DNA of 64,000 nucleotides, from positions 665,416-729,415 of the forward strand of contig OY282494.1 of the NCBI GenBank assembly GCA_958296385.1, written 5' to 3'. Within the stretch, counting starts at the first letter, position 1; every line of letters starts with the position of its first letter. The position numbers and the translations under genes are program-made. Below are positions 56,198 through 64,000 of this stretch, piece by piece. The notes beneath the pieces are model-generated. The model was not told the DNA's origin and did no database searches. It saw only the letters and a program-made list of their open reading frames with translations. This DNA is from an uncultured Dehalococcoidia bacterium (GTDB lineage Bacteria; Chloroflexota; Dehalococcoidia; Lucifugimonadales; UBA3495).

Positions 56198-56425
56198 ATG
56201 ACTACCTTGACCGAGAACATCGCCGCTTATGATGCGCTGCGCGACTACCTTGAACTGGAGCACTTCGGCAAGTGGGTAGTTTTCTACGACGAGGAACTCG
56301 CCGGATGCTACGATGAGTTTGAGGACGCCGGCTATGACGCGATAAAACGCTTCGGGCGCGGCCCCTACCTAATCCGGCAAGTTGGAGCCCGCAGCGTGAT
56401 ACGGCTGCCCTTTGTCGGCCAGTAA
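56198..56425 (+). CDS. Small DUF5678-like protein
   Basis: 75 residues: YDALRDYLELEHFGKWVVFYDEELAGCYDEFEDAG and RFGRGPYLIRQVG. This resembles small DUF5678-type proteins (WVAF..DE.VAG.. pattern) found ahead of retropepsin-like protease genes. Start fixed by GGAGG seven bases upstream of ATG 56198. The protease gene begins ten bases after its stop, so the two form a pair. Function unknown; toxin-antitoxin-like organisation is possible but unproven. Confidence 0.72.
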   Translation: MTTLTENIAAYDALRDYLELEHFGKWVVFYDEELAGCYDEFEDAGYDAIKRFGRGPYLIRQVGARSVIRLPFVGQ

Positions 56426-56435
56426 CGGAACGGCT

Positions 56436-56876
56436 ATGCCAACGTTTGCCGGCGGATTCAGCAACCCCTACGAACTGATGCTAAACGGCCCAACGCTAGC
56501 GGTAGAGGTTGGATTTGACTCGGACTATCAACCCGGTGCCGGCCGCCAGCCGGCGCTGCCATCGCGCCGGTTTCCCGCGTTAGTGGATACCGGGGCATTG
56601 GAAAGTTGCATTGATTCGGAGCTGGCGATAACCTTGAATCTGCCGATTGTCAACCGACGGCAAGTATCGGGTGTTGGTGGCGTGCTCGATGTCAACGAAT
56701 ATATGGCCCAGATATACGTCCCGGAGCTAAACTTCACCATCCTGGGGCCATTTGCCGGGGTTCATCTTATCGCCGGCGGACAGCCGCATTACGCGCTGCT
56801 TGGTCGAACCTTCCTGCGTCACTTCGCTATGGCATATGATGGACGGGTCGGCTCAGTGAGCCTCAGCAACGACTAG
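56436..56876 (+). CDS. Retropepsin-like aspartyl protease
   Basis: 146 residues. The catalytic-type motif FPALVDTGALESCID (Asp-Thr-Gly at about 52-54) and the later HYALLGRTFLRHFAMAYDG match bacterial clan AA (retroviral-type, COG5550-like) aspartic proteases, which act as homodimers with one Asp each. The flap-like segment is VSGVGGVLDVNEYMAQIYVPELN. No signal peptide, so cytoplasmic. Paired with the small DUF5678-like gene upstream. Substrate unknown. Confidence 0.85.
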   Translation: MPTFAGGFSNPYELMLNGPTLAVEVGFDSDYQPGAGRQPALPSRRFPALVDTGALESCIDSELAITLNLPIVNRRQVSGVGGVLDVNEYMAQIYVPELNFTILGPFAGVHLIAGGQPHYALLGRTFLRHFAMAYDGRVGSVSLSND

Positions 56877-56936
56877 CGCATCACCGCCCATCCGACATCC
56901 CCATCAAGGCCAACCTGAATATGCAAAGATGCTACA

Positions 56937-57515
56937 ATGGCAATGTCAGAACTGCCGAGTGAACTGGCTGATCGGGGAATTGGCTGGCAGGTTGGCGGTT
57001 TTGTCATCGTCGGCTGCGCCAGCGTAGCCGTGCTGTGGGTCTGGGACGGTTCTGATTTCTGGGCCTACCGTATTTTTGAGATTGCGGTCAAAGACCTGTA
57101 CTGGGCCTTCATACTGCCCATGGCCTGGTCATTTAGCAAGGTGCGACGAATGTTTGAGAAAAGGTCGGAAATCAGAGCAGCCGCACGCCGGGAAGTGATT
57201 GAAAAAGCCCTGCGCAAAGCCCGCCCGGAGATTCTGCGGGAGGCCCGCCCGGAGATTCTGCGGGAGGCCCGCGAGGAAGTTCAGCAAGAGGTGCGCCAGG
57301 AAGTGCAACGGGAGATGCGCGAGGAAATACAGCAAGCGGTACGCCAAGCGGCGCAGCAGGCGCGTCAGGAAACTCAGCAGGAAATGCGCCAGCGTCACAG
57401 CCACCGAATGAGCGAGGCCGTGGAGCGGTTCGGTGTGGCTAACGACGGCGTGCCAATCCTTGCACTTACGCCGGAAGTGGTCGCTTTCCTTTCTGATGAA
57501 CCGGACGATGAATAG
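56937..57515 (+). CDS. Membrane-anchored coiled-coil protein, unknown function
   Basis: 192 residues not assigned to a family. Two hydrophobic segments (about 19-37 and 51-68) precede a long charged coiled coil (about 75-155) rich in Arg/Glu/Gln. It contains a perfect 24-base tandem repeat (57219-57242, 57243-57266) encoding ARPEILRE twice. The C-terminal ~30 residues (RFGVANDGVPILALTPEVVAFLSDEPDDE) form a conserved-looking cap repeated in the next gene. Codon use resembles neighbours. Start ATG 56937 or 56943; no clear Shine-Dalgarno. Confidence 0.65.
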   Translation: MAMSELPSELADRGIGWQVGGFVIVGCASVAVLWVWDGSDFWAYRIFEIAVKDLYWAFILPMAWSFSKVRRMFEKRSEIRAAARREVIEKALRKARPEILREARPEILREAREEVQQEVRQEVQREMREEIQQAVRQAAQQARQETQQEMRQRHSHRMSEAVERFGVANDGVPILALTPEVVAFLSDEPDDE

Positions 57516-57526
57516 CCCGGCCCGTT

Positions 57527-57816
57527 TGGCCTGGTCATTTAGCAAGGTGCGCTGAATGTTTGAGACAAAGGCGGAAATCCGAGCAGCCGTACGCCGGGAA
57601 CTGATTGAAAAGGCCCTGCGCAAAGCCCGTCCGGAAATGATTCGGGAAGCACGCCAGGAATTGCGTCAGGAGATGCTTCAGCAGATGCGCCAGCATTACA
57701 GGCACCGTATAAACGAAGCACTGCAACGGTTCGGCTTTGATAACAACGGCGTGCCATCCCTCCCTCTCACTCCGGAAGTGCTCGCTTTCCTTTCCGATGA
57801 ACCTGATGACGAGTAG
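57527..57816. repeat. Partial tandem duplication of the coiled-coil gene
   Basis: Sequence from 57527 repeats that from 57121 at high identity (for example GGCCTGGTCATTTAGCAAGG in both), through the C-terminus, but with a shorter coiled coil. The first copy's CGACGAATG reads through (Arg-Arg-Met), whereas this copy has CGCTGAATG, creating an in-frame stop just before the Met. Confidence 0.9.
57556..57816 (+). CDS. Truncated duplicate of the coiled-coil protein
   Basis: 86 residues from MFETKAEIRAAVRRELIEKALRKARPEM to FLSDEPDDE, matching the C-terminal half of the preceding protein but without its membrane segments and with fewer coiled-coil repeats. The ATG corresponds to an internal Met (RRMFEKRS) of the parent. 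The cap RFGFDNNGVPSLPLTPEVLAFLSDEPDDE is well kept, with mostly conservative changes, suggesting the product may still be made; but no Shine-Dalgarno is present, so it could also be a decaying remnant. Confidence 0.55.
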   Translation: MFETKAEIRAAVRRELIEKALRKARPEMIREARQELRQEMLQQMRQHYRHRINEALQRFGFDNNGVPSLPLTPEVLAFLSDEPDDE

Positions 57817-57836
57817 CCCTGCTTGCTAACGCGCGA

Positions 57837-59627
57837 ATGACGCACGTGGATACGACAACTGAGGCGGCCCGCGCTACGGTCGCCTGGCAGCCCTGGGGGG
57901 CCGACGCTTTCGCCCTGGCCCAGCAATCCGAACGGCCCATCCTGCTGTCCATCAACGCCGTGTGGTGCTATTGGTGCCACGTGATGGCCGGCGATGCTTA
58001 CTCCGACCCCGACGTGGTGCGTTTCGTCAACGAGAACTTCGTTCCCATTCACGTCGATACCGACCATCAGCCCCACGTCAACGCCCGCTACAACGTGGGC
58101 GGCTGGCCTACCACGTCGTTTCTGACGCCCCACGGCGGCTACATTGCCGGCGCCACCTATCTGCCGCCGGACCAGTTCCTGGCCATGCTGGACGAAGTTC
58201 GCCGCGCTTACGCTGGCCGCAAGCCGGAGCTGTACGAGCAGGGCAACGACATCCTGCGCCAGCGCCGGGAACACGCCGCCCGCGTCAGCGCCGGCCACGA
58301 ACCCGACGCCGCGCTGGTCGATAGCATCACCCGCCGCGTTGCCGGCGCCTATGACCCGGCCAGCGGCGGTTTCGGCGTTGAACCCAAGTTTCCCGCCGTC
58401 CCCATGCTGCGCCTGCTGCTGCACCAGTACCGCACTTCGGGCGAGCCGTTCTTTCGCATCATGCTGGAAAAAACGCTGGACGCCATTACCACCGGCGGGC
58501 TAACTGATGCCGTTGACGGCGGGTTTTTCCGGTTTGCCGCCGCCGCCGACTGGACAATGCCACAGCACGAAAAGATGGCTGAGGACAACATCGCTCTGGC
58601 CCGCCTGCTGCTCGACGCCGCCATCATTCTGGAGCGCCCCGACTACCGCCGCGCCGCCGCCGCCGCCATCGATTACATCGTTGGCACCCTCTACGATGCC
58701 GACGCCGGCGGCATCCGGGGCAGCCAGGGCGCCCATTCCGAATACTTTGCGCTGGCTGCCGCCCAACGCAAAGCCGCAACGCCGCCGCCCGTTGACCCCT
58801 GCTGCTATGCCTCGATCACCGCGCCGGCGGTTTCCTTGCTGCTGGCCGCCGCCTGGCAATTGGGCCGCCCCGGACTGGCCGACATCGCCATTGCGTGCCT
58901 GAACCGGCTGCTGGCCCAAGCCGAAACCGGCCGGCTGCCCCACGTTTTTACCGCCGCCGGGCCGCAAGTTTCCGCCGACGGCGACTTGCTCACCGATTGG
59001 GCGCATCTGCTGCTGGCCGCTCTGGATGCTTACGACACCATCCCCGACGGCGGCGAACGCTATCTGGCCGCCGCCGAATTCGCCGCCAACACGCTGCTGG
59101 AACGCTATCCGGATAGCGCGCGCGGCGGGTTCTACGACATCGAGGACTACGCCCCCCGCCTGGGCTACCTGCACGCCCGCGAGAAGCCGCTGGCCGAGAA
59201 CGTCGCCGTCGCCGTCGGAATGATGCGCCTGCATCACGCCACCTTGACGGAGCGTTACCGCCAGACCGCCCATCACACCCTGAGCGCCTACGTTGACGCC
59301 AACCGCGATTACGGCGAACTGGCCGCCGATTACGCCGTCGCCGTGGCCCGGTTCCTGCACCCGGTGGTTGAGGTAACCGTAACCGGCACGCCCGGCAGCC
59401 CGGACAGCGACGCCATGCTGCAAGCCGCCATGTCGCTGGACAGCCCCAACCTGCTGGTCAAGCTGGCGGCCGTCGCGGATGCTGGTATCCCCGCGCAGGC
59501 CCACGTCTGCCTGGACACCGTTTGCTACCCGCCGGTTAGCGACCCCGCCGCCCTTGCCGACGCAGTGGCCGGCGGTGGCGCCGATACCGGCAGCCCTTTC
59601 CAAAATGTACTGGATTTGCTGGGCTGA
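57837..59627 (+). CDS. DUF255 thioredoxin-fold / six-hairpin protein (YyaL-like)
   Basis: 596 residues. The N-terminal thioredoxin-like domain (about 12-150) has WQPWGADAFALAQQSERPILLSI and the family motif CYWCHVM, then VGGWPTTSFLTP. A long alpha/alpha toroid follows (about 160-520) resembling N-acylglucosamine epimerase/cellulase folds, with MPQHEKMAEDNIALARLLLDA and LHAREKPLAENVAVAVGMMRL. The relatives (YyaL, SPATA20) have no firm reaction. Slightly shorter than usual (about 670) owing to a reduced C-terminus. It precedes aspS by 42 bases on the same strand. Confidence 0.88.
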   Translation: MTHVDTTTEAARATVAWQPWGADAFALAQQSERPILLSINAVWCYWCHVMAGDAYSDPDVVRFVNENFVPIHVDTDHQPHVNARYNVGGWPTTSFLTPHGGYIAGATYLPPDQFLAMLDEVRRAYAGRKPELYEQGNDILRQRREHAARVSAGHEPDAALVDSITRRVAGAYDPASGGFGVEPKFPAVPMLRLLLHQYRTSGEPFFRIMLEKTLDAITTGGLTDAVDGGFFRFAAAADWTMPQHEKMAEDNIALARLLLDAAIILERPDYRRAAAAAIDYIVGTLYDADAGGIRGSQGAHSEYFALAAAQRKAATPPPVDPCCYASITAPAVSLLLAAAWQLGRPGLADIAIACLNRLLAQAETGRLPHVFTAAGPQVSADGDLLTDWAHLLLAALDAYDTIPDGGERYLAAAEFAANTLLERYPDSARGGFYDIEDYAPRLGYLHAREKPLAENVAVAVGMMRLHHATLTERYRQTAHHTLSAYVDANRDYGELAADYAVAVARFLHPVVEVTVTGTPGSPDSDAMLQAAMSLDSPNLLVKLAAVADAGIPAQAHVCLDTVCYPPVSDPAALADAVAGGGADTGSPFQNVLDLLG

Positions 59628-59669
59628 CCTCCGCAAATCCCCAACCGCTGTTCCCCTGGAGTTGATACG

Positions 59670-61460
59670 CTGAAAACCCAATACTGCGGCGACCTGCGGG
59701 CCGCCCAAGCCGGAGCTGCCACTACCCTGGCCGGCTGGATTAGCCGGCGCCGCGACCACGGCGGCATCATCTTTGTTGACTTGCGCGACCGTTCCGGTTC
59801 CGTTCAGGTAGTGTTCAATCCCGAATACCTGCCCCCGGAAACCTACGACGACGCCGAACGCCTCCGTTCCGAGTGGTGCGTGCAGGTAGAGGGCGTAATC
59901 CAGCGCCGCCCGGCCGGCTCCGAAAACCCGGCGCTGCCCACCGGCGATATTGAGATAATGGCCAGCGGCATCACCGTGCTGAACCCGTCGCTAACGCCGC
60001 CCTTTTACATCACCGACGACGTTGAGGCCGACGAGAGCCTGCGCCTGCGCTACCGCTATCTTGACCTGCGCCGCCCGGCGATGCAGGACAACTTGCGCCT
60101 GCGCCATCAGGTAGTCAAGTACATCCGGGATTACCTCGACGAGCGGGGATTCCTGGAAATCGAAACGCCCATCCTCATCAAAAGCACGCCGGAGGGGGCG
60201 CGGGATTATCTGGTGCCCAGCCGGATGCAGCCCGGCAATTTCTACGCGCTGCCCCAATCGCCCCAACAGCTGAAGCAGCTGCTGATGGTCAGCGGCGTGG
60301 AGCGTTATTTCCAAATCGCCCGCTGCTTTCGGGATGAGGACTTGCGCGCCGACCGCCAGCCGGAGTTCACCCAGCTTGACCTGGAAATGAGCTTTGCCGA
60401 CGAGGAGGAAGTCTTGACCCTCATTGAGGGGCTGTACAGCGGGCTGGTTCGGCAGATTACTCCCGATTTCAAGGTTGCAGCGCCGTTCCCCCGCCTGAGC
60501 TATGCCGACGCCATCGCCCGCTACGGCAGCGACAAGCCCGACCTCCGCTACGGCCTGGAGCTGTCCGACGTAACCGACTTGGCCGCCGAAACCGAGTTCC
60601 GCGTGTTTCACGGCGTCATCAGCGGCGGCGGCATCATCAAGGCCATGGCCGTGCCGGGCCGGGGCGGGCTTTCCGGCTCCGATATGCGCCGGATGGAGGA
60701 CACCGCCAAAGGTTTCGGCGCCGCCGGCATGAGCCACGTCCGGCTCAGCGGCGACGGCAATCTTGACTCGCTAAGCGATGACAACGTGCTGTTCTCCCCC
60801 GGCCTGCGTATGCCGGTGGAGTGGGCCCGCCGGCTGGCGGCCCGTTCCGGCGCGCGGCCCGGCGACCTCGTCATCCTGATGGCCGGCCCGCCCCGGCTGG
60901 CCAACCAGTGGCTGTCCGCCATGCGCTCCCACCTGGCCGGGGAGATGCAGCTGGCCGACCCGCACACGCTGTCCTTTGCCTTTATCACCGACTTTCCGCT
61001 GTTTGAATGGAACGACGACGGCAATCGCTGGGATTCCACGCACCACCCGTTCACGGCGCCGGCGCCCGGCTGCGAAACGCTGCTGGACGGGGACAATCTG
61101 GCCGCCATACCGTCCCGGGCCTACGACCTGGTTTGCAACGGTTCCGAGCTGGCCAGCGGCAGTATCCGCATCCATCAACGCGGGCTGCAAGAAAAGATAT
61201 TCGGCATCCTGGGCTACACGCCGGAGCAGGTGCTCGACCGCTTTGGCCACATCCTGGAGGCTTTCGAGTACGGCGCGCCGCCCCACGGCGGCATCGCTCC
61301 CGGCATTGACCGTCTGGTGGCCATCCTCGCCGGCGCCGATTCCCTGCGGGACGTCATCGCCTTCCCCAAAACCCAGAGCGGTTCCGACTTGCTGTTCGGC
61401 GCGCCGGCCTCCGTCGAGCCGGGCCAGCTGCGCGACCTTGCCATCCGGATTGTCGAGTAA
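59670..61460 (+). CDS. aspS: Aspartyl-tRNA synthetase with apparent CTG start
   Basis: 596 residues; class II enzyme charging tRNA-Asp (or also tRNA-Asn if non-discriminating). N-terminal anticodon-binding fold YCGDLRAAQAG...LAGWISRRRDHGGIIFVDLRDRSG; motif 2 region FRDEDLRADRQPEFTQLDLEMSF; bacterial GAD insertion (about 290-410); motif 3 GAPPHGGIAPGIDRLVAIL. No ATG, GTG or TTG exists in frame at the N-terminus: homology begins at CTG 59670 (LKTQYCGDL) with GGAG eight bases upstream, and the first TTG (59781) is inside the domain. A CTG start is the simplest reading. Confidence 0.93.
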   Translation: MKTQYCGDLRAAQAGAATTLAGWISRRRDHGGIIFVDLRDRSGSVQVVFNPEYLPPETYDDAERLRSEWCVQVEGVIQRRPAGSENPALPTGDIEIMASGITVLNPSLTPPFYITDDVEADESLRLRYRYLDLRRPAMQDNLRLRHQVVKYIRDYLDERGFLEIETPILIKSTPEGARDYLVPSRMQPGNFYALPQSPQQLKQLLMVSGVERYFQIARCFRDEDLRADRQPEFTQLDLEMSFADEEEVLTLIEGLYSGLVRQITPDFKVAAPFPRLSYADAIARYGSDKPDLRYGLELSDVTDLAAETEFRVFHGVISGGGIIKAMAVPGRGGLSGSDMRRMEDTAKGFGAAGMSHVRLSGDGNLDSLSDDNVLFSPGLRMPVEWARRLAARSGARPGDLVILMAGPPRLANQWLSAMRSHLAGEMQLADPHTLSFAFITDFPLFEWNDDGNRWDSTHHPFTAPAPGCETLLDGDNLAAIPSRAYDLVCNGSELASGSIRIHQRGLQEKIFGILGYTPEQVLDRFGHILEAFEYGAPPHGGIAPGIDRLVAILAGADSLRDVIAFPKTQSGSDLLFGAPASVEPGQLRDLAIRIVE

Positions 61461-61533
61461 CGCCAACCCTAACGCCGCCGCAATTCCCCGCCGGTAGAAC
61501 TCCCTGCCGGTGGAACTCCCAGGAGGAAACACG

Positions 61534-62721
61534 ATGACCGAGTTCAACTACGAATCCCTGTTCGCCCCGCGCGCGCCCATCAGCCGGCGCGGCGAGAACC
61601 GCAACGCCAAGTATGACTTTGCCGTTGCCTACCCCGACCCGGACACGCTGCCGCTGGCCGGCCTGGCCGACGCGGTGCGGGTCGCTCTGGAACGCGAGGG
61701 GCGCGATTTGGCCTACTACCCGGTAACCGCCGGCTATCCCCCGCTCCGGGAACTCGTCGCCGACAAACTGCGCCGCGACCGCGCAATGGACGTATCGGTT
61801 GACGACATCATCCTGACCTCCGGCTCCGGCGAAGCCATCAATATGCTAATCCAGTCCTTCACCGAGCCGGGCGACGTGCTGCTTACCGAGGAGTACGTCT
61901 ATCTGGGCACGATGCGCCAGATGCGGCTTTGGGGCGCCGAGGTGGTGAGCGTAAAGTGCGACGACCAGGGCATCATCCCCGATGCGCTGGCGGCAACCCT
62001 GCAAGCCCAGGCCGCCGCCGGCAAGCGCGTCAAGTTCCTCTACACCATCCCCACTTTCCAAAACCCGCTGGGCTGGACGATGACTTTGGAACGCCGCCAG
62101 CAGGTGCTGGAAATCTGCCAGAGCAGCGGCGTGCCGGTGCTGGAGGACGACTGCTACGTTGACCTGCGGTTTGAGGGCGATGACGTTACGTCAATCAGCA
62201 GCCTGGACGACACCGGGCAGGTGCTGTACGTGGGGTCGATGTCCAAGATTATCGCCCCCGGTATGCGCATGGGCTACCTGGTGGCGCCGGAGTCGGTGCG
62301 CGAGCGGGCCAGCAGTTTCAAGTCCGGCGGCGTCAACCAGTTTGCGGCCCTGGCCATCGAGGAATACCTGCGCAATCAGATGTACGAGCACATTGACGAC
62401 GAGAACCAGGCGCTGCGCGTGAAACGGGATGCGATGCTGGCCGCTTTGGGCGAGCACTTCGGCAACCGGGCCACCTGGTCGCGTCCGGAGGGCGGGCTGT
62501 ACGTGTGGCTCACCATGCCGGAGGGCACCGACCTGGCCGGCTTTCAGGAGCAGAGTTTCCAGGAGGGCGTCGGCTATTACAATGGCGCGATGTTCTCGCC
62601 GGAGGGCAACGGCGCCAACATGGCCCGCCTGTGCTTTGGACACCCCACCGCGGAAACGGTGTCGGCCGGCATCGCCGAACTCGCGTCCATCTTTGAGCGC
62701 AACGGCATTTTTGCCAGATAA
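61534..62721 (+). CDS. PLP-dependent aminotransferase (class I/II)
   Basis: 395 residues, fold type I. Motifs: YYPVTAGYPPLRELVADKL, DIILTSGSGEAINMLIQSFTEPGDVLLTEEYVYLG, FLYTIPTFQNPLGWTMTLERRQ (N/P motif), VLEDDCYVDLRF (Asp/Tyr) and YVGSMSKIIAPGMRMGYLVAP with the PLP Lys. It resembles 2-aminoadipate/aromatic and branched-chain aminotransferases related to the MocR C-terminal domain, but has no DNA-binding domain. AGGAGG seven bases before ATG 61534. Amino donor/acceptor unknown. The gap before it has a doubled CCGGTRGAACTCC repeat. Confidence 0.9.
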   Translation: MTEFNYESLFAPRAPISRRGENRNAKYDFAVAYPDPDTLPLAGLADAVRVALEREGRDLAYYPVTAGYPPLRELVADKLRRDRAMDVSVDDIILTSGSGEAINMLIQSFTEPGDVLLTEEYVYLGTMRQMRLWGAEVVSVKCDDQGIIPDALAATLQAQAAAGKRVKFLYTIPTFQNPLGWTMTLERRQQVLEICQSSGVPVLEDDCYVDLRFEGDDVTSISSLDDTGQVLYVGSMSKIIAPGMRMGYLVAPESVRERASSFKSGGVNQFAALAIEEYLRNQMYEHIDDENQALRVKRDAMLAALGEHFGNRATWSRPEGGLYVWLTMPEGTDLAGFQEQSFQEGVGYYNGAMFSPEGNGANMARLCFGHPTAETVSAGIAELASIFERNGIFAR

Positions 62722-62757
62722 GACGCCGGGGCTGCGGCGTCTCGCCATCGGAAAAGC

Positions 62758-62792
62758 GTTGGGGCGGGTTCACTACCCGCCCCAACATTTTT
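62758..62792 (+). terminator. Rho-independent terminator
   Basis: A 12-bp perfect stem (62758-62769 with 62775-62786, GTTGGGGCGGGT) and 5-base loop, followed by ATTTTTG. It lies between the aminotransferase and the convergent FBP aldolase/phosphatase; an A4 run before the stem could give weak activity on the other strand. Confidence 0.85.
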
Positions 62793-62816
62793 GCCGGCGC
62801 CGTTTGCGGCGGATGA

Positions 62817-63995
62817 CTAGTCGTTGCCGGCGGTAGCGGCGGCTTCGGCGGCCGGCTGGTGCCCGTTGGTGCGGATGGCAAACCGGGCCACCAAGTCGCC
62901 AATGCTCTGCCGGAAACCGGAGTATTCCAGCTCCCCGTAGGGCAGCATCGCCGCGCCGGACCAGCCCTGCGAACGCATCTCGATGCCTTTCTGCTGCGCC
63001 AGCTGACGGGTGTAATCCCAGGCCGGGTTGTCAAAAAAGTCGGTGCTCGACTCCGCAAACTTGCCCGCGCCGCTGATGCTGAACCCAACGCACGACACCA
63101 GCGGCAGGCAGTACATTCCGGTAACGGCGGTGTTGATTGGCACCGGCATCAAAGGCATCACGTGGGAACCCCGCGCATCGCCGCCGATGTAGTGGGCCTT
63201 GGTATAAGGCGATATGAGTTCCTCCGGCGCCGGAAAGATGCCCTGATTCCGCACCACCGCCACCGGGTCATCCTTGCCGGTGTAGCTGCCGGCGATGTTG
63301 TGCAGCCGGGTTGCGGAGATGGCCGCCGCCGTCTCGCCGGTGTACCGGGAGACCACGCTCTCAATGGCGAACCGCTCGTTGTCCCGCAGCAGCACCGTAA
63401 TCTTGTAGTAGTCCTCGGGGGCGTTCAGGGAGATGATGCTGTCGCCGTCGGTGTTGTCCATGTCAATGATGTTGAAAGTGAAACCGTCGCCCAGGCGGGG
63501 CAGCATCAGCCCGGCGCAGTACATCGGGTCGGCAAACCCCAGAAAAGTGGGCAGGTTGTAGGCGCCGGGGCCGCACTTATCGGCCGCCAGCACAAAGAAC
63601 GACTCGGCCGGCCGGCTGGGGTTGGTCTTGACCGGATCGTGGTCAAAGGTAATCTCGGCGACGGCCGGGCCGGCGCCCCGGATGTTGCCCGACGGCGCGT
63701 CAACCAGCAGGTCTTGACCGGCGCCGTACAAGCCGTACTGCCGGGCAATCTCGGTGGCCTCGAGGAAAGCGCTCCAGGCAAACTGATGCACCTCCTCGTC
63801 GTTGTCGCCGCGCGTGTGCGTAGTCGTCATGCAGATGTCGTCGCCGGTATGCCCGACGTAAGCATCAATGAGCAGCCCGTCTCGGATCGCCTTGTCAGCG
63901 GCGGCGCGGACGGCGTCCATCATCCGATCCGATGGTTTGGTGTGCCCGCCAATCGAACCAACGTCAGCTTTCAGCACCGAAATCGTCAAGTCCAT
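62817..63995 (-). CDS. Fructose-1,6-bisphosphate aldolase/phosphatase (class V)
   Basis: 392-residue bifunctional enzyme condensing triose phosphates and dephosphorylating FBP, making gluconeogenesis unidirectional. Characteristic sequence: N-terminal ISVLKADVGSIGGHTKPSD (metal-binding Asp), YVGHTGDDICMTTTHTRGDND, TFDHDPVKTNPSRPAE, DMDNTDGDSIISLNAPEDYYKI and SRYTGETAAAISATRLHNIAGSYTGKDDP. It is typical of archaea and deep-branching or thermophilic bacteria, including Chloroflexota. ATG 63995 is complete within the window. The C-terminus is Ala-rich. Expected Lys/Tyr aldolase residues lie within the YYKI region. Confidence 0.93.
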   Translation of the reverse strand: MDLTISVLKADVGSIGGHTKPSDRMMDAVRAAADKAIRDGLLIDAYVGHTGDDICMTTTHTRGDNDEEVHQFAWSAFLEATEIARQYGLYGAGQDLLVDAPSGNIRGAGPAVAEITFDHDPVKTNPSRPAESFFVLAADKCGPGAYNLPTFLGFADPMYCAGLMLPRLGDGFTFNIIDMDNTDGDSIISLNAPEDYYKITVLLRDNERFAIESVVSRYTGETAAAISATRLHNIAGSYTGKDDPVAVVRNQGIFPAPEELISPYTKAHYIGGDARGSHVMPLMPVPINTAVTGMYCLPLVSCVGFSISGAGKFAESSTDFFDNPAWDYTRQLAQQKGIEMRSQGWSGAAMLPYGELEYSGFRQSIGDLVARFAIRTNGHQPAAEAAATAGND

Positions 63996-64000
63996 CCCAA

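Overview
The window is a GC-rich bacterial chromosome segment with dense, mostly operonic genes and short gaps. Gene content points to Chloroflexota, probably a Dehalococcoidia/SAR202-like lineage. Markers are two luciferase-like (LLM, F420/FMN-type) oxidoreductases, a split methylmalonyl-CoA mutase, TreT-type trehalose synthase, an archaeal-type class V FBP aldolase/phosphatase, paired FmdB zinc ribbons, several dipeptide-type ABC genes, and short palindromic interspersed repeats. The taxonomic call is inference; there is no rRNA here to settle it.

Layout. 1-3348: 5' part of ileS, thiD, a GYD-domain protein, a perfect-arm hairpin repeat, an LLM oxidoreductase and a cupin. 3349-10668: a complete peptide-type ABC transporter (binding protein, two permeases, two ATPases) with a 17-bp tandem array between binding protein and first permease, closed by a terminator. 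10669-11134: gene-free, with a long-range inverted repeat that may be a structured RNA. 11135-15558: a zinc-ribbon/PQQ-propeller membrane protein and a DUF2071-thiE-FmdB-FmdB operon. 15794-21593: polA, a CitE-like lyase, folB and a SagB-type double nitroreductase. 21600-28124 (minus): TPR protein, GT2, lysC, thrB, an alkaline-phosphatase-superfamily hydrolase and treT. 28165-28373: a 209-bp miniature inverted-repeat element. 28455-32321 (minus): yvcK-glmS-uppP cell-wall precursor operon. 32575-37022 (plus): mutase catalytic subunit, acyl-CoA dehydrogenase, methylmalonyl-CoA epimerase, holA. 37036-46855 (minus): lone ABC ATPase, PHP phosphoesterase, ftsK, RNase J, family 4 UDG, acpP, nusB, fabD, rpmF, DUF177, and the B12-binding mutase subunit. 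47089-50825: three tRNAs, an LLM oxidoreductase, a NIPSNAP protein and an HtrA-type lipoprotein protease. 50898-51993: a mobile unit carrying a Uma2 nuclease gene. 52128-56066: a second peptide-type ABC cluster without ATPases. 56198-57816: small accessory genes, including a retropepsin-like protease pair and a partially duplicated coiled-coil gene. 57837-63995: DUF255 thioredoxin-fold protein, aspS (apparently CTG start), a PLP aminotransferase, and the class V FBP aldolase/phosphatase.

How the genes work together. Most of the window is housekeeping: translation (ileS, aspS, tRNAs, rpmF), replication and repair (polA, holA, UDG, ftsK), RNA metabolism (RNase J, nusB), fatty acids (fabD, acpP), wall precursors (glmS, yvcK, uppP), thiamine (thiD, thiE), aspartate-family amino acids (lysC, thrB), folate (folB) and propionyl/methylmalonyl-CoA metabolism. 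Accessory interest lies in the repeat family with GGYAGCGTTCC ends. One copy (28165-28373) has an 8-of-9-bp target duplication. A second, 1,078-bp unit (50907-51984) is flanked by perfect 9-bp direct repeats and has a Uma2 gene as its only cargo. That unit is the best candidate here for a little-described system.
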